DNA of 50,606 nucleotides from Ensifer sp. MPMI2T. GTDB lineage: Bacteria; Pseudomonadota; Alphaproteobacteria; Rhizobiales; Rhizobiaceae. The stretch is taken from assembly GCF_004827385.1 (NCBI RefSeq), contig NZ_SRXN01000041.1, positions 1-50,606 of the forward strand, given 5' to 3'. Positions 8,153 to 15,826 of this stretch are shown here, piece after piece. Each line of letters begins with the position of its first letter. The stretch's first letter is position 1. The notes under the pieces were generated by a model. That model made no database searches and was not told where the DNA came from. It was given only the letters and a program-made list of their open reading frames with translations. The position numbers and the translations under genes are program-made.

Positions 8153-9769
8153 TCAATCCGCCTGCGGCCTGACGTACAGGACCGGCGACCCATATCGGTC
8201 CTTGATCCCCAGGTCGGACGAAACAACGTAGCCGTTGTTTTGCGCATAGGCGAGCATCGGCCGTTCTAGAACCTCGTCGAAGCCGAGCAACAAGGCTGCA
8301 GGCGGATCGGCCTCGAACAGCGCGCCAATCGTCGTCGGAGACGTCATCTTGTAGAAAGCGGCAAGTTTCGGGTCGGCAATATCGGCTATCCGATAGGCAA
8401 AAGGTCCGGTCGCAAGCTCCTGATAAACCGCAAGCCCGCCTTCGAGCGGATAGATGGGCGAGATAGTCGCGACCTTGCCACTGACCCCCGCGGCCGCAAG
8501 ACGCTCGGCAACGGTTTCGCCTGCCGCATGTACCCGCAGCGCAGTCCACCGCTGTGGCTGCGCAACCGTCGGAAGATATTGCACGAGGCGAGGCGCCGCG
8601 ACCACGAGCACGACGATCGTTGCAGCAACGAGGCCCGGTTGCATGTAGCGACGCGTTTCGTGACCGAGGCCGGCATAAAGCAGCGCGAGTACCAGCGGCA
8701 AGCATATCAGCGGCGGTCCGAAATATTGCGGGAAGCTGGGTGTCGGGATCAGGCTCAGCGCGACACTGCAAACAAGGGCTCCCGCGACCACGAGCAGCGA
8801 GGCCACCGGCAGCCGCCCATTTCCGGCCGGCGACAGAAGCCAGGCAAGAAAGAGCATGAGAACGGCAGAAACCGCGACGGCGACCGTCGCGGACAGCCAA
8901 ACACTTTGCGCGAGCAGCAACTTGGCGGCCCACGAGACAGACGCACCCTCTGATTCGACTGCCGGGTCTTGCCAGTACTGCAGATGCGGACCGGTGTGAT
9001 AGCCGAGCACATGGGCGAGAAACAGTTGCGGGTCGGAGACCAGCGGAACGAGGATCGGAAGTGCACCGAGCAATCCCCCGAGCGCCAGCGGGAGGGCGAC
9101 GCGCAGGACGCGTTGGCGAAAATCGTACCCACGCGGCAGGAAAAAGGCTGCGATCGCAACAGCGGGGATGAAAGCGACGGCACTGATCTTGAAACTCGCC
9201 GCGAGCGACAAACAGAAACCCGCTGCGCCAATCGCCAGCGGCAGGGCGCGCCCATCCTTGATCGCGACCAAGAAGAGCCCGATGCCGAGAAGCGAGAAAG
9301 GCAGCGGCAGCAAATTGTTTGTCGCCGTCATACCCGTCTGCGACAGGAAGAGCTCATTCGTAACCGTCAGGACGGCCGCGCACCAGGCGACGAGCGCCGA
9401 GCGAGTGAGCGCATAGGTGATCCAGCCGATCACGGCCACAAGCAAAAGCCAGGCCAGGAACATCGAAACTCGGCCGGTGAGCAAGAGGTGATCCGAACCG
9501 ACGATCTTGCCGACCCCGTAGAATAACCAGGCGGAACCGGGCGGATGATTGTAAAAGAAGTCGTTATAAATCTGATACTGGTCAAGCAGCCGAATTGGCG
9601 GGACGTATAGCTGCTCGTCCTTGCGCACCTCGTAGTTCATGATGCGAAGCAGCAAGCAGAATAAAAGCAGCGCGGAAAGGACAACCATCCCGGCGCTGAA
9701 CAGTAGCGCTCTCGGCTTTACTGATTGCCCGATGAGCTTTGATACGGAAATCTCTTCAACATTTGTCAT
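8153..9769 (-). CDS. Polytopic membrane glycosyltransferase of the GT-C type (PMT/ArnT-like)
   Basis: A 538-residue inner-membrane protein with an N-terminal hydrophobic helix, about ten more hydrophobic segments and a soluble C-terminal domain from about residue 410. The first periplasmic loop carries NYEVRKDEQLYVPP, where the acidic pair is in the position of the catalytic Asp/Glu of GT-C enzymes, followed by FFYNHPPGSAWLFY, a typical acceptor-side motif. GT-C enzymes use polyprenyl-phosphate sugars on the outer face of the membrane to glycosylate lipids, glycans or proteins. The window also encodes a GtrB/GtrA pair that could make and flip such a donor, so this may be the third component of that system, by inference only. 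CGGAG lies 8 bases before the ATG at 9769. It is divergent from the CDP-sugar operon. Confidence 0.78.
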   Translation of the reverse strand: MTNVEEISVSKLIGQSVKPRALLFSAGMVVLSALLLFCLLLRIMNYEVRKDEQLYVPPIRLLDQYQIYNDFFYNHPPGSAWLFYGVGKIVGSDHLLLTGRVSMFLAWLLLVAVIGWITYALTRSALVAWCAAVLTVTNELFLSQTGMTATNNLLPLPFSLLGIGLFLVAIKDGRALPLAIGAAGFCLSLAASFKISAVAFIPAVAIAAFFLPRGYDFRQRVLRVALPLALGGLLGALPILVPLVSDPQLFLAHVLGYHTGPHLQYWQDPAVESEGASVSWAAKLLLAQSVWLSATVAVAVSAVLMLFLAWLLSPAGNGRLPVASLLVVAGALVCSVALSLIPTPSFPQYFGPPLICLPLVLALLYAGLGHETRRYMQPGLVAATIVVLVVAAPRLVQYLPTVAQPQRWTALRVHAAGETVAERLAAAGVSGKVATISPIYPLEGGLAVYQELATGPFAYRIADIADPKLAAFYKMTSPTTIGALFEADPPAALLLGFDEVLERPMLAYAQNNGYVVSSDLGIKDRYGSPVLYVRPQAD

Positions 9770-10161
9770 AAAGATACTCCGAACAGAAAAGTCTTTGGCG
9801 AACTCATGCTGTACAGGCGAACACGGCTCGCGTTTTCAATTATCGAAAATGGCTGTTTTCAACGCCTTCCGGAGCAATCCTGACAAGGATGCAAGGTTTA
9901 TCCTGACACCTCTATGGCTTGCGGATTTACGGAAGCTCAGATAGCATATTCATCATATATCAAATTACCGAGTATTATTCAGCGAAATTTACCTTAAGTA
10001 CAGTCATATTTATACAAAAATCTGCGCGCCTTTCCGGCTTTCAGCTGCTTTTGACTTACTTGCCGATAAAGGCGTCTTTGCGCGCGTGTTCAAGAAACAC
10101 GCGCACGGCACCGATTGGATGACCCAATCGGAATTCCACTCCTGACCTGTTGGAGGCCGTC
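9770..10161. other. Divergent intergenic region between the GT-C gene and rfbF
   Basis: About 390 bases separating divergently read genes, so it should hold promoters for both. The stretch 9940-10020 is clearly AT-rich compared with its surroundings. The part nearest rfbF contains two inverted repeats, listed separately. No ORF with a credible ribosome-binding site was found. Confidence 0.5.
10082..10131 (+). promoter_or_regulatory. Two consecutive hairpins in the presumed rfbF leader
   Basis: The first inverted repeat has perfect 9-base arms, GCGCGTGTT (10082-10090) and AACACGCGC (10096-10104), with a 5-base loop. The second has perfect 8-base arms, CCGATTGG (10111-10118) and CCAATCGG (10124-10131), with a 5-base loop. 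They end 30 bases before the rfbF ATG. They could act as an attenuator-like or stabilising 5' leader, or be binding sites for a dimeric regulator. Neither is followed by a T run. Confidence 0.5.
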
Positions 10162-10983
10162 ATGAAAGTCGTTCTTTTCGCCGGGGGCTTTGGATCGCGC
10201 CTCGCGGAGGAAACCACCCGCATTCCGAAACCGATGGTGGAGGTCGGCGGAAAGCCCATCATTCTCCACGTCATGGATATCTACAGCCACTGGGGCTACC
10301 ACGATTTCGTCGTCGCGGGCGGCTACAAATGCATGTCCATCAAGAACTTCTTCCACAATTTCCATTTGTCGACCGCTGATTTCACGGTGGCGCTTGGAAG
10401 TGGTTCGATGGTTCTTCGCCCGGTTCATCCATTGGATTGGAACGTCTCGGTTGTCGACACGGGGCTGTCGACCATGACCGGTGGACGGTTGCTGCGCCTG
10501 CGCGACTGGCTCGACGGCGACACATTCATGGTCACCTATTCGGACGGTGTCGGCAATATCGACATCGAGGCACTCCTCGCCTTCCACCGCTCGCACGGCC
10601 GGCTTGCAACCGTTACCGCCGTGCAACCGCCGGCGCGTTTCGGCAACCTGGAGCTCGAAGGCGACCAGGTCGTGGAGTTCACCGAAAAAGTGCGCAAGCA
10701 CGAAACCTGGATCAATGGCGGCTTCTTCGTCTTCGAGCCCGGCGTGCTCGACTATATTCCCGGTGCAGCGGAGCCGCTTGAAATGTCGCCCCTGACAAAC
10801 CTTGCCAGGGACGGCCAGCTCTTTGCCTTCAAGCACAAGGGTTTCTGGCATCCGATGGATACGGTGCGCGACCGCGACTACCTCAACGGCCTCGCCGAAA
10901 CGGACGACCCGCCGTGGCTGCAGTTTGAACGAAGCCCCGTTTCCGCGACCGCTTCGCCCCAGCAGCCACAGGCAACGGCCTAA
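10162..10983 (+). CDS. rfbF: Glucose-1-phosphate cytidylyltransferase
   Basis: Makes CDP-glucose from glucose 1-phosphate and CTP, the first step to CDP-3,6-dideoxyhexoses. The 273-residue protein has the nucleotidyltransferase signature LFAGGFGSRL at residues 5-14, IPKPMVEVGGKPIILH next, and the metal/substrate motif TYSDGVGNID, all as in RfbF/AscA. Usual length is about 257, and the extra residues are a C-terminal tail rich in Ser, Gln and Pro. A TTG at 10150 is in frame, but the ATG at 10162 has GGAGG at 6 bases and matches the family N-terminus. First gene of a right-reading operon, with rfbG following after 14 bases. Confidence 0.93.
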   Translation: MKVVLFAGGFGSRLAEETTRIPKPMVEVGGKPIILHVMDIYSHWGYHDFVVAGGYKCMSIKNFFHNFHLSTADFTVALGSGSMVLRPVHPLDWNVSVVDTGLSTMTGGRLLRLRDWLDGDTFMVTYSDGVGNIDIEALLAFHRSHGRLATVTAVQPPARFGNLELEGDQVVEFTEKVRKHETWINGGFFVFEPGVLDYIPGAAEPLEMSPLTNLARDGQLFAFKHKGFWHPMDTVRDRDYLNGLAETDDPPWLQFERSPVSATASPQQPQATA

Positions 10984-10997
10984 AGTGGGAGGTCGCC

Positions 10998-12086
10998 GTG
11001 GACGAGACCTACCTTTCGCAGGTGCTGCGCGACCGCCGCGTGCTGGTGACCGGGCACACCGGTTTCAAGGGCGGATGGCTATCGTTTTGGCTCCGGCGTC
11101 TCGGCGCGAACGTGGTTGGCGTCGCGCTGCCTCCGACGGCGCCCTCCTTCTGCAAAGCCGTGGATCTCGATGGCCTCGTCGATGGGCGCATCGGCGACAT
11201 TCGCACAGAAACCGGGTTCGGCCAAAGCATTGACGGCCAGGATTTCGACCTCGTCATCCATATGGCCGCCCAAGCGGTCGTCCGCGCGTCCTACGAGACG
11301 CCGGTCGACACCTATCTCACCAATGTGGTCGGGACCGCCGTCGTACTGGACGCGGCTCGCCGCATGCCTTCGCTTCGGGGCGTCGTCGTCGTCACCAGCG
11401 ACAAGTGTTACGACAACCGCGAATGGGTCTGGGGCTACAGGGAAAGCGATCCGATGGGCGGACGTGATCCCTACAGTTCTTCCAAGGGCTGCGCCGAACT
11501 CGTCGCCGCCGCCTATCGCGCTTCTTTCTTCAGCGATCCCGAAGGCCCGCAGCTGGCCACGGTGCGTGCCGGCAATGTCATCGGCGGTGGCGATTGGGGC
11601 GCGGATCGGCTGATCCCGGATCTGGTGCGCGCCGTCGAAACCGGCACGCCGGCGCGGCTGCGAAACCCAAAGAACATCAGGCCCTGGCAGCACGTGCTGG
11701 AGCCGATCCGCGGCTACCTCATGCTTGCCGCCGGCTTGATCGACGCCGGTCAGCGCTTTGCCGGCGGCTGGAACTTCGGCCCCGAAAAGGAGGCAACCGT
11801 CAACGTCGGTACGCTTGCCGAACTGGTTGTCGCCCACTGGGGCGAGGCCGCGCCCGAATATGTCATCGAGCGTCGCGCCGACGAACCGAAAGAATCCGTC
11901 GTTCTGCGGCTCGACAGCACGAAATCGCACGTCGAACTCGGATGGCGGCCCCTGCTTCGCCTGGATGATGCAGTCGCCATGACGGTCGCCTGGTACCGGA
12001 AATATCTGGAAGAACCCGCCGAGATACGCCGGTTTTCACAACAGCAGCTTGACGAATACGCAGCAGCCTGGGGCCACACAGTCTGA
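10998..12086 (+). CDS. rfbG: CDP-glucose 4,6-dehydratase
   Basis: Converts CDP-glucose to CDP-4-keto-6-deoxyglucose with bound NAD. The 362-residue protein is an extended short-chain dehydrogenase with VLVTGHTGFKGGWLS at residues 15-29, in the form TGHTGFKG specific to this enzyme. HMAAQAVVRASYE follows, then VVTSDKCYDN with the catalytic Ser-Asp of 4,6-dehydratases, and DPYSSSKGCAEL with the Tyr/Lys pair. Length and motifs agree with RfbG/AscB. The start is a GTG at 10998 with GGGAGG about 5 bases upstream. Its product feeds the rfbH-like enzyme encoded 37 bases downstream. Confidence 0.94.
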   Translation: MDETYLSQVLRDRRVLVTGHTGFKGGWLSFWLRRLGANVVGVALPPTAPSFCKAVDLDGLVDGRIGDIRTETGFGQSIDGQDFDLVIHMAAQAVVRASYETPVDTYLTNVVGTAVVLDAARRMPSLRGVVVVTSDKCYDNREWVWGYRESDPMGGRDPYSSSKGCAELVAAAYRASFFSDPEGPQLATVRAGNVIGGGDWGADRLIPDLVRAVETGTPARLRNPKNIRPWQHVLEPIRGYLMLAAGLIDAGQRFAGGWNFGPEKEATVNVGTLAELVVAHWGEAAPEYVIERRADEPKESVVLRLDSTKSHVELGWRPLLRLDDAVAMTVAWYRKYLEEPAEIRRFSQQQLDEYAAAWGHTV

Positions 12087-12123
12087 GTCTGGCGCCCGAC
12101 GAACCGTAGATGGGGAGCGTGAA

Positions 12124-13377
12124 ATGCGTGTTAACTATGGGCAGTCCGTTTACGGCGAGGACGAGATCGCAGCCGTCGTCGACACCATGCGCAGATCGAC
12201 CCAGATGGGTCAGGCGGTGAGGGAAATGGAGGAGCGCGTCGCGGCGCACTTCGGCAAGCGACATGGCATCATGGTCAACTCCGGATCCTCCGCCAACTAT
12301 ATCGCGATCGAAATGTTGAACCTTCCGAAGGGCGCCGAGGTCATTACGCCTGCGCTGACCTTCGCGACGACCATCGCGCCGATCGTAAGGGCGGGTCTGG
12401 TACCGGTCCTCGTCGATGCGGCGGAAGCCACTTACAACATCGATGTCGACCTCATCGAGCGGATGATCTCGCCGCAAACGCGGGCGCTGATGATCCCCTC
12501 CCTGATCGGCAACCTTCCGGATTGGGATCGCATCCGCTCGATTGCCGATGCGCACGGCCTGGTCGTTATCGAGGACAGCTGCGACACACTCGGCGCCACG
12601 CTTCATGGCACGAGCACCGGCAAACGCTCGGAGGTGAGCACAACCAGCTTTTACGGCTCGCATGTGATCACCGCGGCCGGAAACGGCGGCATGCTCTGCG
12701 TGAACGACGACGAACTGGCGCGCCGCGCGCGGCTCTTGCGCTCATGGGGGCGCGCCTCGTCGCTTTTCGTCGATTCCGAACTCATCGAAAACCGCTTCAA
12801 CATCGATCTGGATGGCATCTCCTACGATGCGAAATTCGTGTTCGAGATGCTCGGCTTCAATCTTGAACCGTCCGAACTGGGCGCCGCCTTCGGCCTCGTC
12901 CAACTCAACAGGCTCAAGGAGAACATTGCGGCGCGGGAACGCAACTTCGCCGCGCAGTTTGCCTTCTTTGAGGAATACGAGGACTGGTTCCTGCTGCCGC
13001 GGCAACTGCCCGGCTCGAAGACGGGCTGGCTTGCATTTCCGCTCACGATCCGGCCCGGTGCGCCGTTCACAAGGCGCGACATGCAGATTTTCCTGGAACG
13101 TCGGGACATTCAGACGCGTCCGGTCTTTACCGGCAACATTCTGCGCCAGCCGGCGATGAAAGGCGTGAAATGCCGCGTTGCCGATGGCGGATACCCTGTT
13201 GCTGATGATGTCACGCGCGGCGGCATCTTGCTCGCGTGCCACCACGGCCTCACGCATGAGCAACTCGACCACATACACAATTCGTTCCGAGAGTTCGTCA
13301 AGAGCCTCCCAGCCACGCGACCCGCGGCACGACAAGCCTTTGAGTCCCCTATCGCAGCAAAAGCCACGGGAGTTTGA
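12124..13377 (+). CDS. RfbH-like PLP/PMP sugar 3-dehydratase lacking the Fe-S cysteines
   Basis: A 417-residue member of the DegT/DnrJ/EryC1 fold, closest in layout to RfbH/AscC (E1), which removes the C-3 hydroxyl of CDP-4-keto-6-deoxyglucose. The PLP Lys is replaced by His180 (SFYGSHVITA), the mark of 3-dehydratases rather than aminotransferases, and IEDSCDTLGA at 149-158 matches the cofactor region. In E1 a cysteine cluster that binds [2Fe-2S] follows WGR. Here the stretch is WGRASSLFVDSELIENRF with no cysteine. No E3-type reductase gene is nearby. The mechanism may therefore resemble the Fe-S-free ColD enzyme, or the product may differ. The upstream in-frame ATG at 12049 lies inside rfbG; the ATG at 12124 has GGGGAG upstream and is used. 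Confidence 0.82.
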   Translation: MRVNYGQSVYGEDEIAAVVDTMRRSTQMGQAVREMEERVAAHFGKRHGIMVNSGSSANYIAIEMLNLPKGAEVITPALTFATTIAPIVRAGLVPVLVDAAEATYNIDVDLIERMISPQTRALMIPSLIGNLPDWDRIRSIADAHGLVVIEDSCDTLGATLHGTSTGKRSEVSTTSFYGSHVITAAGNGGMLCVNDDELARRARLLRSWGRASSLFVDSELIENRFNIDLDGISYDAKFVFEMLGFNLEPSELGAAFGLVQLNRLKENIAARERNFAAQFAFFEEYEDWFLLPRQLPGSKTGWLAFPLTIRPGAPFTRRDMQIFLERRDIQTRPVFTGNILRQPAMKGVKCRVADGGYPVADDVTRGGILLACHHGLTHEQLDHIHNSFREFVKSLPATRPAARQAFESPIAAKATGV

Positions 13378-13379
13378 CG

Positions 13380-14606
13380 ATGGCCCTTCTCACCCAGTGC
13401 CGCGCATGCCTAGCTGCCACCCCCTATACGTTCCTGCGCATGGGCGACCATCCGCCGGCCAACAGTTTCGTGCGACCGGAGGACATCAAGGAACAGCAAC
13501 CCGTATATCCCCTGGATACACAGGTCTGCCTCGAATGCGGCCTGATCCAGGTCTCCGACCAGGTTCCGGAGGGCTTCTTCGAGCACTACCTCTATGTGCC
13601 CTCCGCGGCGACCTCGATGCACAGCCACTTCGCCGGACTCGCCGAAGTGCTCAAGAACGAAGCCGGCGACGGGCTGATCGTCGACATCGGCTGCAATGAT
13701 GGCCTTTTGCTCTCGGCCTGCAACAAGATCGGTTGTCAGACAGTCGGCGTCGATCCGGCTGCCAATCTTGCGGAGATCGCCCGTTCCCGCGGCGTCGACG
13801 TCGAGGTCGGATATTTCACCGCGGCGGCGGCTCCAACGCTTGTCGACAAACGCGGCCCGGCAAAGGCCATCGTAACCACCAACACCTTCAACCACATCGG
13901 CGACCTGCATGACTTCATGGCGGGCGTGGTGCGGTGGCTTGCCGACGACGGCGTTTTCGTGATCGAGGTACCGTGGGCGAAGAACCTTCTCGACAACAAC
14001 GAATTCGACACGATCTATCACGAGCACGTTTCGGAGTTCAGCCTGCTGTCGCTGGTCCGGCTCGGAGAGTTCTTCGGGCTGACGGTGACGGACGTGCAGC
14101 GGCTTGGCGTCCATGGCGGCTCCATGCGCGTCTTCCTCAAGCGGACGGCTGGCGCTCCTGCGGTGGCCTCCATCGTCAAGGAGATGCTCGCCGAAGAACG
14201 TGACGCCGGCATGCAGTCGGCCGAAACCTACGAGGCCTTTTCCACACGCGTGGAAGAAATCCGGCGCGACCTGATCGCGATGCTGGAGCAACTGAAGGCC
14301 GACGGCGTCGCAGTCGCCGGCTACGGGGCTCCGGCAAAGGGCAACACGCTGCTCAACTACTTCAAGATCGGCCCCGAACTGCTCGATTACCTCGTGGATC
14401 GCAATACGTTGAAGCAGGGGCTCTATTCGCCGGGCATGAAGATTCCCATTCGGTCGCCGGAGGCGCTGGAGCAAGAGGACAAGCCCGCAGTGCTGCTCGT
14501 GCTGGCCTGGAACTTCTTCGATGAAATCCGTTCGCAGCAGAGCGACTTCGCGGCCCGCGGCGGGCGGTTCCTCGTTCCGCTGCCGCGACCGGTCCTCGTC
14601 AACTGA
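13380..14606 (+). CDS. NDP-hexose C-methyltransferase
   Basis: A 408-residue SAM-dependent methyltransferase of the TylC3/SpnP-like sugar C-methyltransferase group. The N-terminal zinc-binding domain has paired cysteines, CRAC at residues 7-10 and CLEC near 50-53. The central Rossmann domain carries VDIGCNDGLLL near residue 103 for SAM binding, and IYHEHVSEFS near 221 supplies the Tyr and His-Glu-His expected at the active site. The C-terminal domain (VAGYGAPAKGNTLLN) is the usual third module. These enzymes place a methyl group on the carbon next to a 4-keto group, so a branched deoxysugar is predicted from the CDP-4-keto product made upstream. The ATG at 13380 lies 2 bases after the rfbH-like stop, with GGGAG upstream. 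Confidence 0.86.
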   Translation: MALLTQCRACLAATPYTFLRMGDHPPANSFVRPEDIKEQQPVYPLDTQVCLECGLIQVSDQVPEGFFEHYLYVPSAATSMHSHFAGLAEVLKNEAGDGLIVDIGCNDGLLLSACNKIGCQTVGVDPAANLAEIARSRGVDVEVGYFTAAAAPTLVDKRGPAKAIVTTNTFNHIGDLHDFMAGVVRWLADDGVFVIEVPWAKNLLDNNEFDTIYHEHVSEFSLLSLVRLGEFFGLTVTDVQRLGVHGGSMRVFLKRTAGAPAVASIVKEMLAEERDAGMQSAETYEAFSTRVEEIRRDLIAMLEQLKADGVAVAGYGAPAKGNTLLNYFKIGPELLDYLVDRNTLKQGLYSPGMKIPIRSPEALEQEDKPAVLLVLAWNFFDEIRSQQSDFAARGGRFLVPLPRPVLVN

Positions 14607-14708
14607 GCCAAGGCGTCGCCTCCCGCACCGCAAGCCGGCCGGTTTAGCGGCGACGATCGACACGAACCCCTCTCCGCCGCCCGCAAGACGGCTGGCGGAG
14701 AGCCAGAG

Positions 14709-14806
14709 CAATTCCAGGAAAAGTGTGTAACGGTTTTCCGTGCGGAATTGCGTCATTTCAAAGCGTTGGATCATTTCAGGGTTTCAATGAAACCGTGAAA
14801 TGATCC
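14709..14806. repeat. Rhizobial mosaic-type palindromic repeat
   Basis: Two nested palindromes in the 221-base gap between the C-methyltransferase and epimerase genes. The first (14709-14750) pairs CAATTCC and GGAAAA with TTTTCC and GGAATTG. The second (14768-14806) is 39 bases with arms GGATCATTTCA and GGTTTCA, one symmetrical mismatch in each arm and a 1-base centre. The sequence resembles the dispersed intergenic mosaic repeats I associate with Rhizobium and Sinorhizobium genomes. A degenerate copy of the first part lies inverted at 26909-26955. It could form a strong RNA hairpin that attenuates or protects the operon transcript. Confidence 0.75.
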
Positions 14807-14827
14807 GGGCATGAGTGGGCTGACAAG

Positions 14828-15805
14828 ATGGCGCGTATTCTGATTACCGGTGGCGCAGGGTTCATTGGTGCCCACCTCGCCAAGGCCTGCCTGGCGGCCG
14901 GCCACGAGGTGCATGTCGTGCTGCGTCCGGGCTCGGACGACGAGCGGCTGCGGCCGCTTGCCGACGATGTCGTCCGGCACGGCTTCGACCTTCAGTCCGA
15001 AGCCGCTCTGAAGCATTGCCTGTCGGAGGTACAACCGGATCGAATTTTCCATCTGGCGGCGCGTCCGCGTCGGCGCGAAAGTCCAGATTTTGCTGATGCC
15101 GCGGAAGGCGTGCGCGAGCACTTGCAGACGCTCGTCAGCCTGCTCGGCGCTGCTGCGGCGACAGCCCGTCCGCCTGCGCTTCTTATTCGCTCCGGTTCGC
15201 TTGCCGAATACGGACTGGCGCCTGCGCCTTACCTGGAAACAAGCCGCGAAGCGCCCGTCACCACCTACGGCGCGGAACTCGCGGCCGCGACGCACATGAT
15301 TGGCGGACTGCAGGGGCGGCTGCCGTTTCCGGTGGTTACCGCGCGTCTTGCGCTTGTCTACGGGCCAACCCAGGCGACCGACTATCTGATGCCTTCGCTT
15401 ATCCGTCGCTGTCTCGCCGGGGAGTCCTCGATCGTACGTCACCCGCGGGATCGGCGTGATCTGCTCTACATTGACGACGTTGTCGATGCGCTCCTCCTGT
15501 TGGGAGAAGCCCGGCTGCCGGGCCCAACGATCGTCAACATCGCGAGCACCATCGCACCCACGATGCGCGAGGTGGCGCAGATGGTCGTCGAACAGACAGG
15601 CGCCAATCCTCGCCTGATCGAATATGGTGCCGACGATCACTCGTCCGGCATCGCAGACCTCAGGGGTTCGGCTGATAAGGCACGCGAACTCATCGGATGG
15701 CAGGCGCGCGTTCCGCTGGCGGAAGGCGTCGCGCGAACCGTTGCATGGTACCGAAAACACACTTGCACCGGCGTCTCGCCCCGCAAGGTCGAGCACCGCG
15801 CGTAA
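14828..15805 (+). CDS. NAD-dependent epimerase/reductase-like protein acting on a nucleotide sugar
   Basis: A 325-residue extended short-chain dehydrogenase, with ILITGGAGFIGAHLA at residues 4-18, FHLAARPRR, and RSGSLAEYG carrying the catalytic Ser. The next active-site stretch reads TTYGAELAAATHM, so the Tyr is kept but Leu stands where the family Lys (YxxxK) should be. The C-terminal half (HPRDRRDLLYIDDVVDALL) is normal for the family. By position it should act on the 4-keto group of the CDP-hexose after C-methylation, as abequose and paratose synthases do, but the missing Lys makes catalysis uncertain. It is separated from the upstream operon by a palindromic repeat and followed 21 bases later by the GT2 gene. 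Confidence 0.8.
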   Translation: MARILITGGAGFIGAHLAKACLAAGHEVHVVLRPGSDDERLRPLADDVVRHGFDLQSEAALKHCLSEVQPDRIFHLAARPRRRESPDFADAAEGVREHLQTLVSLLGAAAATARPPALLIRSGSLAEYGLAPAPYLETSREAPVTTYGAELAAATHMIGGLQGRLPFPVVTARLALVYGPTQATDYLMPSLIRRCLAGESSIVRHPRDRRDLLYIDDVVDALLLLGEARLPGPTIVNIASTIAPTMREVAQMVVEQTGANPRLIEYGADDHSSGIADLRGSADKARELIGWQARVPLAEGVARTVAWYRKHTCTGVSPRKVEHRA

Positions 15806-15826
15806 AAACAGGACTGGAGTGCGACA

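Noticed and set aside
13410..14774. A 454-codon antisense ORF across the C-methyltransferase
   Set aside because: It is shadow coding; the sense frame has zinc, SAM and active-site motifs in order.
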